Source: Candidatus Latescibacterota bacterium
GTDB taxonomy: Bacteria; Latescibacterota; UBA2968; UBA8231
Direction: 5' to 3'
NCBI GenBank assembly: GCA_022825185.1
Contig: JAJDYK010000027.1
Span: 1-17,321 of the forward strand
DNA length: 17,321 bases
The stretch's first letter is position 1, and every line of letters starts with the position of its first letter. Under the pieces are notes generated by a model. It searched no databases. It saw only the letters and a program-made list of their open reading frames with translations, and was not told the DNA's origin. Made by a program: the position numbers and the translations under genes. Shown here piece after piece: positions 1 through 8,100 of this stretch.

Positions 1-362
1 TGGTGGGAGACCCGACGCGGGGGGAACTGCTGCTCGACGTGGAGGTGCGCCCACCGGCGTTTACACCCAATGGCGACGGCGTCAACGACCATGCGGTCTT
101 CGCCTTCAAGGTCGTGCGCTTGGACGACGATGGCCCGCTGGAAGTTGCCATCTACGATTTGAGCGGTCGGCTGATGCGCCAACTCGCCGAGCAGCACTCG
201 ACTACTACCGGCCAGTACGAGATCGCTTGGGACGGCATGGACGAGCAGGGGATGCGCGTTCCGCCGGGCGTCTATTGCGCGTTGCTTAGGGTGGCTGTTG
301 ACGCCGGAGGATTGAGCGCGAAACGGACCGAGGTGCTACGCACGGTGGCGGTGGCCTATTGA
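1..362 (+). CDS. C-terminal end of an exported protein with an FlgD-like/gliding-type Ig domain (5' partial)
   Basis: The frame is open from the window edge to a TGA at 360-362, so this is the last ~120 residues of a longer protein. The visible part is one domain. An FTPNGDGVND segment (about residues 20-29) is the hallmark opening of gliding-motility-associated/FlgD-like C-terminal Ig domains. It is followed by an AIYDLSGRLMRQL strand pair, a YEIAWDGMDEQG turn and a PPGVY segment. Such domains usually end large secreted proteins and in Bacteroidota-like lineages can serve as sorting or anchoring modules. The GTG at position 3 is just an in-frame codon, not a supported start. The enzymatic or structural part of the protein lies outside the window, so its role cannot be told. 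Confidence 0.8.
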   Translation, partial: VGDPTRGELLLDVEVRPPAFTPNGDGVNDHAVFAFKVVRLDDDGPLEVAIYDLSGRLMRQLAEQHSTTTGQYEIAWDGMDEQGMRVPPGVYCALLRVAVDAGGLSAKRTEVLRTVAVAY

Positions 363-504
363 AGGCTGTGGTATTTGCGCGAATCCGCAGTTATTCCCTC
401 ACTACTTGCAGACTCGTCGATCAAATATCTACGCGACTTGTACAATCTGCGGATAATGGCGGAGACTGTGTGCGGTGACTTCGTCGAACAATGGAACAAT
501 AGCG

Positions 505-1968
505 ATGAGCAATAGACCCAATATTCTTTTTTTGATGGCCGACCAGATGCAGGCCCGCGTACTCGATCCAGATCACGTCTGTCAAACTCCGTACTTGGAT
601 CGGCTGGCTGGGGAAGGAGTGCGTTTTACCCGTGCCTATACGCCCAATAATATTTGCTCGCCGACCCGGGCGAGTCTGATGACCGGGCTGATGCCGCACA
701 ACCACGGGGTACTGGAAGTGCTCTATCCCAAGGTGCCGGATCTGCATGCGCTGCGTACCGATAAGGTTCATTGGGCCGAGCGGATGGTAGATGCTGGCTA
801 TCGCACGGGGTATTTCGGCAAGTGGCATGTTGAGCGCGATAATGCGCTGGGTCGCTTTGGCTGGCAGGTCAACGGGGTCCGGGGTGGTGTGCTTTTCAAT
901 GAGTTGGTCGCCGAGGTGCTGGGAGATAAGCCGTTGCGGCCGGAGTGCGATCCGGCGCATTATCTCGAAGCGCCGCACGGCTATGGGCCCCATCTGTTCT
1001 ACGGGGTGACCGACCGGCCGGCCGAAGAGCGCAGCATGGGGCTGACGACGACGCTGGCGCTGCGCTATTTGGAGGAAGTGGTACAAGGCGACGATCCGTG
1101 GTGTGCTTTCGTCAGCTTTGAGGAGCCGCATGATCCCTTTATCGCCAGCCGCGAATGGTACGAACACTATGCGGATCAAGAGTTGCCGCCGCCGCCCAAT
1201 GCCGATGATGATCTGGCGGACCGGCCGGGGCTTTATCGGCGGGCGCAGGGCATTTGGCGTCAGCTCGACGAGGAGCACAAGCGTGAAGCGCGGGCGTGTT
1301 ATTTCGCGTCGATTAGCGAAATAGATGCGCAGTTCGGGCGGGTGATCGACTTTCTCCAAGAGACTGGCAAACTCGACGATACGATCGTTGTAATGTGCGC
1401 CGACCACGGGGATTTGTTGGGTGCGCACGGTCTGTTCTTCAAGGATATTTCCGCTTTTGAAGAAGTGTATCAGGTGCCGCTTATTGTGCGGGGGCTTGGG
1501 ATTGCTAGGGACGCTATTTGCGAGGGTCGAGTCGGCTTGCACGATCTGTGCCCGACGTTGTTGGACCTGACCGACTGCGAGCCTATTGATGGGGACGATT
1601 CCCGTTCTTTTGTCGAGCTGTTGCGCGAACCGGCGAATGTGGCCGACGAATGGACCCGAGGTTATGCCGAATACTTTGGCAACCGCCATCGGCTGACGCA
1701 GCGGGTGGTGTGGGATGGCCCGTGGAAGTTTGTGTTTAACGGCTTTGATTTCGACGAGTTGTACCAGCTAGACGAAGACCCCTATGAAATGAAGAATCTG
1801 GCGCAGGATCCCGCCTATGACGAGCAGGTCAAAAAAATGACGCGGCTCTATTGGCGCTATGCCCGAGATACGGGCGACACGCCGCTTTTTGAAACGCTCT
1901 ATCCCGCGCTGCGCTTGGGGGCAGTGGGGCCGCTGGCGGCGGATGAAAACGAAATCTCACAAAAATAG
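505..1968 (+). CDS. Type I (formylglycine-dependent) sulfatase
   Basis: Hydrolyses sulfate esters; the substrate cannot be read from sequence. With the ATG at 505 the protein is 487 aa, normal for S1 arylsulfatase/choline-sulfatase-like enzymes. It opens with the classic RPNILFLMADQ strand (metal ligands D13/Q14). C51-S-P-T-R55 is the CxPxR motif whose Cys becomes formylglycine. Other family sites are FGKWH (K106, H108), EPHDPF (H209), ADHGD (D300/H301) and FFKD (K313). No signal peptide is visible from either possible start, suggesting a cytoplasmic enzyme acting on small imported sulfated sugars. An in-frame GTG at 475 with GGAG at 461-464 would add 10 residues. I prefer 505 because sulfatases typically begin just before RPNI, although the Shine-Dalgarno there is weak. 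The next gene follows 11 bp later, so the two are probably co-transcribed. A separate formylglycine-generating or anaerobic maturase must act on it; none is in the window. Confidence 0.93.
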   Translation: MSNRPNILFLMADQMQARVLDPDHVCQTPYLDRLAGEGVRFTRAYTPNNICSPTRASLMTGLMPHNHGVLEVLYPKVPDLHALRTDKVHWAERMVDAGYRTGYFGKWHVERDNALGRFGWQVNGVRGGVLFNELVAEVLGDKPLRPECDPAHYLEAPHGYGPHLFYGVTDRPAEERSMGLTTTLALRYLEEVVQGDDPWCAFVSFEEPHDPFIASREWYEHYADQELPPPPNADDDLADRPGLYRRAQGIWRQLDEEHKREARACYFASISEIDAQFGRVIDFLQETGKLDDTIVVMCADHGDLLGAHGLFFKDISAFEEVYQVPLIVRGLGIARDAICEGRVGLHDLCPTLLDLTDCEPIDGDDSRSFVELLREPANVADEWTRGYAEYFGNRHRLTQRVVWDGPWKFVFNGFDFDELYQLDEDPYEMKNLAQDPAYDEQVKKMTRLYWRYARDTGDTPLFETLYPALRLGAVGPLAADENEISQK

Positions 1969-1973
1969 AGGAG
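1967..1973 (+). promoter_or_regulatory. Shine-Dalgarno overlapping the sulfatase stop codon
   Basis: The AGAGGAG core lies over and just after the TAG (1966-1968) and sits 6 bases before the ATG at 1980. This fixes the enolase-family start and suggests translational coupling of the two genes. Confidence 0.65.
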
Positions 1974-1979
1974 CTAACG

Positions 1980-3140
1980 ATGGCACGAGATATTAAGATC
2001 ACCCGCATTACTACGACGCATTTCGACTGCGAGATAGTCGATATGGAGTTGGAGGAGCAATTGGGCTTTGACACGGTCTATAGAAAAGGAGGTCGTCTGC
2101 CTCAGAGCGGCGGCATCCTGACTATCGAGACTAGCGCCGGGGTTAGCGGCATTGCGCCCGGCGGCATTGATGCCCGCACGGCGCAGTACTTGCTGGGCCG
2201 CAACCCGCTGGACCGCGAGATCATCTGGCACGATCTCAAGCGTTCGCGGCGCGGTCAAGACGGCACGCCACCGGGCGCAGTGGACACCGCGCTATGGGAT
2301 TTCGCTGGCAAACTCTACGACGCGCCGATTTACGAGCTTTTGGGCGGGGGCTGGCGCAAGAAGTTGCCGGCCTACGCTTCGACCTACCACGGCGACGAAA
2401 ACGGCGGTTTGACGACGCCGGACGACTTCGCGCAATTCGCGCTGCGCTGCAAGGAGGAATACGGCTATCCGGCGTTTAAGATCCACGGCTGGGTCAACGG
2501 GCCGATCGACCGCGAGGTGGCGGCGGTGTTAGCCATTCGCGAAGCAGTGGGCGACGATATGGATCTGTTGCTCGATCCGGCCGGGTGTTTTCCCACGTTC
2601 GAGGACGTGCTCAAGGTGGGTCGCGCCTGCGACGAGGCGCGTTATATGTGGTATGAAGATCCGTTCAGGGGCGGCGGGTTTTCGCGCTTTGCCCACGTCA
2701 AGCTGCGCGAGCTGATCAAGACGCCGATGCTGATGGGCGAACACGTACGCGGGCTGGAGGCCAAGGCCGATACGATTACCGCCGGTGCCACCGACTTCGT
2801 GCGCGCCAATAGCAGCGCCGATGGCGGCATTACCGGGGTGATGAAGATCGCCGCTATGGCCGAGTCGCACGGGCTGGACGTGGAGTTACACGGCGGCAGT
2901 CTGGCGCATCGCCACATCATGGCGACCTTGCGCAATGCCAACTATTACGAGTTGGGCTTGGTGCATCCTCTGGTCAACGATACTAAGCCGGCGGTTTACA
3001 GCGAGCGGCGCTGGCTCGACGAGTTGGATTCGGTGGACGAGAACGGCTGTGTGAAAGTGCCGGAGGGGCCGGGTCTGGGCGTGGAGGTGGACTGGGATTG
3101 GATTGAGGATCACAAGACTGGGGAGATGGTTTACGAGTAG
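1980..3140 (+). CDS. Enolase-superfamily (mandelate racemase/muconate lactonizing-type) acid-sugar dehydratase or racemase
   Basis: 386 aa, usual for the family, with the N-terminal capping domain and C-terminal barrel intact. The residues expected of the mandelate-racemase subgroup can be placed: a K167-x-H169 base motif (FKIHGW), metal ligands D199 (LLLDPAG), E226 (WYEDPF) and E254 (MGEHV), and a D281...H304 dyad (SSADGG, VELHGG). Such enzymes abstract the proton alpha to a carboxylate and then dehydrate, epimerise or lactonise sugar acids. The second base being His rather than the common Lys sets it apart from the textbook KxK type, and I cannot assign a substrate. Coupling to the sulfatase suggests a pathway that desulfates a sugar acid and then processes it (inference). 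The codon use and GC-rich composition match the sulfatase. Confidence 0.9.
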   Translation: MARDIKITRITTTHFDCEIVDMELEEQLGFDTVYRKGGRLPQSGGILTIETSAGVSGIAPGGIDARTAQYLLGRNPLDREIIWHDLKRSRRGQDGTPPGAVDTALWDFAGKLYDAPIYELLGGGWRKKLPAYASTYHGDENGGLTTPDDFAQFALRCKEEYGYPAFKIHGWVNGPIDREVAAVLAIREAVGDDMDLLLDPAGCFPTFEDVLKVGRACDEARYMWYEDPFRGGGFSRFAHVKLRELIKTPMLMGEHVRGLEAKADTITAGATDFVRANSSADGGITGVMKIAAMAESHGLDVELHGGSLAHRHIMATLRNANYYELGLVHPLVNDTKPAVYSERRWLDELDSVDENGCVKVPEGPGLGVEVDWDWIEDHKTGEMVYE

Positions 3141-3182
3141 CGCATGGTGGCGGTGGGATAATGATCCAATGCGAGAAGTGCT

Positions 3183-3197
3183 AATATCGACGATATT
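3183..3197. promoter_or_regulatory. Perfect 15-bp palindrome upstream of the ATPase operon
   Basis: AATATCG-A-CGATATT: two 7-base arms around a single central base, in the 148-bp gap between the enolase-family gene and the ATPase gene, about 92 bp before the ATG. The shape suits an operator for a dimeric regulator. It could also be chance, since half of it is A/T. No regulator gene is adjacent. Confidence 0.35.
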
Positions 3198-3230
3198 CTA
3201 TCGGGCAAGCCGCCGCTGAGGTACGATATA

Positions 3231-3257
3231 GCCCAAGTCTTTAGTTGCTGCTTGGGC
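3231..3257. promoter_or_regulatory. Inverted repeat (7-bp arms, 13-nt loop) before the ATPase gene
   Basis: GCCCAAG at 3231-3237 pairs perfectly with CTTGGGC at 3251-3257. It lies 31 bp before the ATG of the ATPase gene and just upstream of its Shine-Dalgarno (AAGGA, 3276-3280). It could be an operator, a leader hairpin, or a weak terminator for the preceding operon. There is no T-tract after it on the plus strand, which argues against an intrinsic terminator. Confidence 0.4.
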
Positions 3258-3288
3258 ATACCTATAGAGAATCTCAAGGAAGGGACTT

Positions 3289-4593
3289 ATGGACCTTGAG
3301 TTGAAAATTAAGAATTTTGGACCAATCGACGAGGCGACCATCCAAGTTGGTCAGTTTACGGTATTCGCTGGGCCGAATAATACGGGCAAGACGTTCGTGG
3401 CGAAGATGCTGTATTCGATTTTTAGTGCTATGAGAGCAAATCATGCGCTAGTGTTTTTTGATGTGATGGCCCGCCGCATAGAATCGAATTTGCAACTTTT
3501 AGAGCAGAGAGGTGGAGTGGTAGAAGAACGTCCCTTGTCCGCAATTAGACGGGGACTTCAAAAGATCGAGTCTATTCTACGGGGAGCGTTCCCAAGTTAT
3601 CCTCTCCAGAATGAACTTGACAAGCTCAGGGCAGTTCAACCCGCATTGATGACTGAAGTCAAGGAGATAAAGGTCCATTCAGAGACATCTGCCTTTCTAT
3701 CCGTGCAAACCTATATAGGTATTTTGGAAGAGCATTTCAGGAACGTGGAATTGGCGATTGATTTTGGATGGCATCTCGAGTTTATCCAGAACGTACACGG
3801 AAATTTTCAAGCGTCTGATCTTTCAACTCTCAAAGGAGATGGCGATTCCCCCTTGTACTTCAACGTTGAAGGAGTGGTAGAATTCCGGCAAACAGAAGAG
3901 TCTTTCGAGTTCACTCTCTCCCCGCTAATGATTCAGCATGTGCAGTCGTTCCCTGAAGCCTTCTATTTAGAGTCTCCGCTTTATTGGAAACTGAAAAGTG
4001 CTCTGGAGTCGATTAGGCTCGACTCACGTTCTCCTTTCAGGGCTTTGAACGGCGTCCCTGATTACTTCTACGACATGGCTGTTGCCCTCAGAAGGAAGCG
4101 TATAGAACATCCTTTTGCCGAAATCCATGAAAGTCTGCACGATGCCATTGGCGGACGGATTTCGCTGAGCGAAGCGGGAGATCTTGAATTCCAACAAAAC
4201 GATAAGTCTATTCCGCTCTTTCTCACATCGGCGGGGGTTGCAAATATGGGAATGCTGGCCTTGCTGATTGAGCGAGGGGCTTTAGAACGAGGCTCTTTTC
4301 TTGTTATCGATGAGCCTGAGTCGAACCTCCATCCGGCTTGGCAAGTTGAGATGGCGGCGTTCCTTTTTGAATTGGCCCGTCAGGGTGTCAACGTGGTGAT
4401 CTCCACCCATAGCATGACGATCCTCAAGTGGCTTGAGGTACATGTAAAGGAAAAACCGGAAGACCGGGAGCTCGTCAGCTTGAATAAGTTTCCGCCGGAT
4501 GCCGAATGGAACGACGACATGGACGCGGTGATGGCAGAAGTCAAACAGTCGTTGACTAAGCCTTTCTCTGATCTCTACATCAAAGGGCTGTAG
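3289..4593 (+). CDS. AAA/ABC-type ATPase (AAA_15/OLD-like), likely defence-system ATPase
   Basis: 434 aa. It starts with an SMC/RecF-like strand (LKIKNFGPI), then Walker A GPNNTGKT (28-35). A long middle region (about 45-300) forms the helical insertion. An ABC-signature-like TSAGVANMG (about 313-321) precedes Walker B and the D-loop, FLVIDEPESNLHP (about 337-349), and the H-loop STHS (372-375). This is the layout of overcoming-lysogenization-defect/AAA_15 ATPases, which act as sensors or scaffolds for an effector nuclease in several anti-phage systems. No nuclease domain is fused at its C-terminus, so the effector would be a partner. Shine-Dalgarno AAGGA is 8 bp before the ATG. The stop is one base before the next ATG, so translation is surely coupled. 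Base composition is visibly more AT-rich than the sulfatase/enolase genes, a sign of transfer. Confidence 0.88.
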   Translation: MDLELKIKNFGPIDEATIQVGQFTVFAGPNNTGKTFVAKMLYSIFSAMRANHALVFFDVMARRIESNLQLLEQRGGVVEERPLSAIRRGLQKIESILRGAFPSYPLQNELDKLRAVQPALMTEVKEIKVHSETSAFLSVQTYIGILEEHFRNVELAIDFGWHLEFIQNVHGNFQASDLSTLKGDGDSPLYFNVEGVVEFRQTEESFEFTLSPLMIQHVQSFPEAFYLESPLYWKLKSALESIRLDSRSPFRALNGVPDYFYDMAVALRRKRIEHPFAEIHESLHDAIGGRISLSEAGDLEFQQNDKSIPLFLTSAGVANMGMLALLIERGALERGSFLVIDEPESNLHPAWQVEMAAFLFELARQGVNVVISTHSMTILKWLEVHVKEKPEDRELVSLNKFPPDAEWNDDMDAVMAEVKQSLTKPFSDLYIKGL

Positions 4594-4594
4594 A

Positions 4595-5149
4595 ATGCCC
4601 TTATCCCAATTCGCCGAGCCAATAGAGTCTGTCGGCGGCGATTTCAAAGCATATCGGATGGATAGCACGACGGAAGTACCCGACATGCGCCGAGCCGCCG
4701 GACTTGGAACATGCGAGTGCTGCGACTTTGTAACGGTCAGCAAGGACAACCAAAGCGTCGTTCTTATAGAGGAAACCGACTTAAAATGTACGAAGGCTAA
4801 TTTAGAAAAAAGATATAATTACCTGAATGATGATGACCAAGTTGCATTGTTTCACGACCAAGTTCTTAGAGAGAACCGGCTCAAACTTTACGGGTCGATG
4901 TTGGTCCTGTGTCGTCTGTCAAGCTCGCAGGACGATGTGAAATCATTTCTGCCAGAGAATAAGCTCCAATTTTGGCTCGTAACAACTAGCACAGACTCAC
5001 CGGACTTTGTTTTATTGGATCACCTGAGAGACAGGTTGAGAGATTTTCTAAAGACTACATTACCTAAAGAAATGATGAATGTGGTCAATGTTATTCCGTC
5101 AACTAAGCTGGCCGAAAAACTATCGGCCCAAGCGATTGAAATAGATTGA
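4595..5149 (+). CDS. Unrecognised 184-aa partner of the ATPase; possible PD-(D/E)XK-like nuclease
   Basis: I do not recognise the family. It starts one base after the ATPase stop, with AAAGGG about 7 bp before the ATG, so it is almost certainly made together with the ATPase. It is soluble, with no signal or membrane segment. Residues 43-64 read as two adjacent beta strands carrying D44 (CDFVTV) and then E59-E60-x-D62-x-K64 (VVLIEETDLK). This spacing resembles the D...ExK core of PD-(D/E)XK nucleases, with a displaced or missing Lys. A helix and further strands (SMLVLCRL, LQFWLVTT) follow, as in that fold. Three Cys cluster at 40-43 (CECC). Alternatively it could be a non-catalytic adaptor or a DNA/NTP-binding partner. 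Like the ATPase gene it is AT-rich compared with the window. An ATPase with a small effector is a common two-gene defence arrangement. Confidence 0.75.
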   Translation: MPLSQFAEPIESVGGDFKAYRMDSTTEVPDMRRAAGLGTCECCDFVTVSKDNQSVVLIEETDLKCTKANLEKRYNYLNDDDQVALFHDQVLRENRLKLYGSMLVLCRLSSSQDDVKSFLPENKLQFWLVTTSTDSPDFVLLDHLRDRLRDFLKTTLPKEMMNVVNVIPSTKLAEKLSAQAIEID

Positions 5150-5162
5150 ACTTTCTCGGACC

Positions 5163-8100
5163 ATGCCCCGAACCAGCGAAATCGCCTTTAATGTCCGGCT
5201 GTTAGATGTGCTGCGGACCAAGCATCCGCGTTGGCGCGATCACACCGGCGTGGAGCAACAGGGCGTCCTCCGCGAGACGGCACTACGGCCGGACATCGTT
5301 ATTCGCCCGCCGGGCGGCATTCCGGTCGTCTTGGAGACGGAGTTTCTGCCAGCGCGCAGTGTTGAAGCGGATGCTCAAGCCCGCTTGGGGCAATTTTTGC
5401 AGTACAACGGAGATCGGATTGAGCAGACTATCGCCGTCCAGGTACCACGGGAACTGAGCCAGGTGCCACAGGTGGACTTGGAGCAGCATATTGAGGCCGC
5501 TGAGTTCCGCTACTGCACGTATTCGCTGCAAGAAGTGGATATGGGTGTTCGTTGGCCAGCTACGGGCTGGCTCGCTGGTAGTATTGACGATCTTGCTAGC
5601 TGTATTGAAAATGTCTCGCTGTCCGAGCGGCTGCTCGCTGAGGGAACGCAGATTCTGGAGCAGAGTATTGGTGAGGCTGCTGGCAAATTGCGCGAAACGG
5701 CCGGTACTCATGCGCTGGAGAATATGGCGCAGTCCCTTCACCAAGAGGACGGCGAGCAGACCTCGCGTATGGCTATGGCCATCGTCGCCAACGCGCTCGT
5801 TTTTCACACCGCTATTGTGGAAGCGCACGAGATTCCCACCATCGACCAATTGCGTATTCCGGGGCGCAACGACGTCAGCAAGAGCCGTTTGCTTGAATGC
5901 TGGCAGCATATCCTCGATAACATCAACTACTATCCGATCTTTCGCATTGCCTCCGATTTGCTGCTGCCGATCCCCGACGGCACGGCGAATGCGGTCCTCA
6001 ATCGCCTCGCGCAGGCGGCCAGCGATCTAGCGGGATTGGGGGCAACCACCTTGCACGACCTCTCTGGGCGGATGTTCCAACGGCTCATCGCCGACCGGAA
6101 ATTTCTCGCCACATTCTACACGCTGCCGACCTCGGCGGCCCTGCTCGGCGAGTTGGCGGCAGCTCGTTTGGGCGAGGAAACGGATTGGTCTGACCCGGAC
6201 GCTCTCACTAGTCTCCGAGTCGCCGATTTGGCCTGTGGCACAGGTGCTCTGCTTTCGGCGGCATATCGCGCTCTAGCGGTGCGCTACCGGCGGACTGGCG
6301 GCGACGATCAGGCGCTGCATCAGCAGATGATGGAACGCGCCCTCATCGCTGCGGACATTATGCCGGCGGCAACGCACCTTACCGCGTCCATGCTGTCGAG
6401 TGCCCATCCGGGAACGACCTTTGGTCGTACCCGCGTTCACACATTGCCCTACGGACAGCAGAGTCAGGAAAAGCGGCATACGATGGCGTTGGGGGCACTT
6501 GATCTGATTGAGGATGATGCTGCACCGTCGCTGTTTGGCACTGGTGCCACTGTGGCGCACGGCACGGGCGCGGATATGGAAACCGAGGGGAGCCAAGACA
6601 TGATTCTCCCCCGCGAAACGGCCGATCTGGTGATAATGAATCCGCCGTTTACGCGGCCAACCAACCACGAGAAGGCAGAGGTGCCGGTGCCGTCGTTTGC
6701 CGGGTTGAGCAAAACCGAAGACGAACAGCAGGCTATGGCCAAGCGGCTAGCTGAGATACGTCAGCGGTTAGCCAATCCAGTCGGTCATGGCAACGCGGGG
6801 CTGGCTTCCAACTTCATTGATCTCGCCCACGTCAAAACCAAGCCGGGTGGCGTCCTCGCGCTGGTGCTGCCAGCCTCGTGTGTGAGCGGTGGCTCTTGGG
6901 AGGACGTCCGTCGCTTGTTGGAACGAGAATACGAAGACTTGGCCGTACTGACTATTGCTGCGTACGGTCAGACTGACCGGGCCTTTTCAGCAGATACTGG
7001 CATGGCCGAGGCTCTCGTGGTGGCTACTAAGAAATGCGATGGCCGAGAAGGATGTAGTGAAACGCTGTTCGTCAATCTTCGTTATCGGCCGCGCAGCCTT
7101 GCAGAAGCCTTTGAGATAGCGAGGGCAGTGCATCGCATCTCGCCTCAAGTTCGGCAAGGACGGCTGTGTGTGGGCGACCGCGAGACCATCGGCACGTATA
7201 TTCGCGCCTCTTTAAGCCAAGGAGGTTGTGCGTCTCTCCGCGAAACCACGCTCGCCGACGCCGCCCTTGGATTGTTAAAAAAAACGCTTCGGTTGCCCCA
7301 AGGATACTCCACTCCGTTCCCCACGACTTGCCTTGAGGTTATCGGCAAGAAGGGACTGCTCCACCGAGACATCTCCGGTAAGGCGAGCAACGGAGCACCG
7401 CGAGGGCCGTTTGAAATCATTCCCATTCAGGGCGTGCCACAGTATCCGGTGTTGTGGGGCCATGACGCCGAGCGTGAACGGAGCCTCGTCGTCCCGCCCG
7501 ATAGGGAGGGCGAGGTGCGCCCCGGCTGCGACGACCGAGCCGTATCCGTCTGGAATCGCACGGCCTCTCGGCTGCACTTCAATCTCGATTTTCGCATCAA
7601 CTCGCAGAGTCTTACCGCCTGTCTTACGCCGACCAAGGCGATTGGTGGGCGGGCGTGGCCCAACTTCATCCCAGAGCAAGAGGAGTGGACACTACCTCTC
7701 GTCTTGTGGTCCAACACGACGTTGGGACTCCTCGCCTTCTGGTGGGTCGGAACCCGACAGCAACAGGGTCGAGCATGTCTCACGATAACGCAATTGCCCC
7801 GCCTTACGGTCTTGGACCCGCGCTCTCTGGACCAAAATCAGCTAGCACAAGCCGAGGACATCTTTGAGCGATTCAAGGAAAAGGAGTTTCTGCCAGCCAA
7901 TGAGGCATATCGGGACGTCGCTCGCCAAGTCCTCGATCGCGCTGTCTTGGTGGACCTGTTGCATCTTCCCGAAGCAGTCCTCGAACCGCTCGCCATTTTG
8001 CGCGACCAATGGTGCGCCGAGCCAAGCGTCCACGGCGGCAAGAAGACGCGGGCATTGTTGTTCTATAAACAGGGGCTTATATCTATTGGCCGGGCAGCAG

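Noticed and set aside
421..1689. Long (422-codon) open frame on the minus strand opposite the sulfatase
   Set aside because: It is fully antisense to a gene with all sulfatase motifs, and its translation is Arg/His/Pro-rich with no family signature; a GC-rich shadow.
3289..5149. ATPase plus next gene as a PARIS (AriA/AriB) system
   Set aside because: The ATPase would fit, but the 184-aa partner is too short and shows no Toprim-type DUF4435 motifs that I can see.
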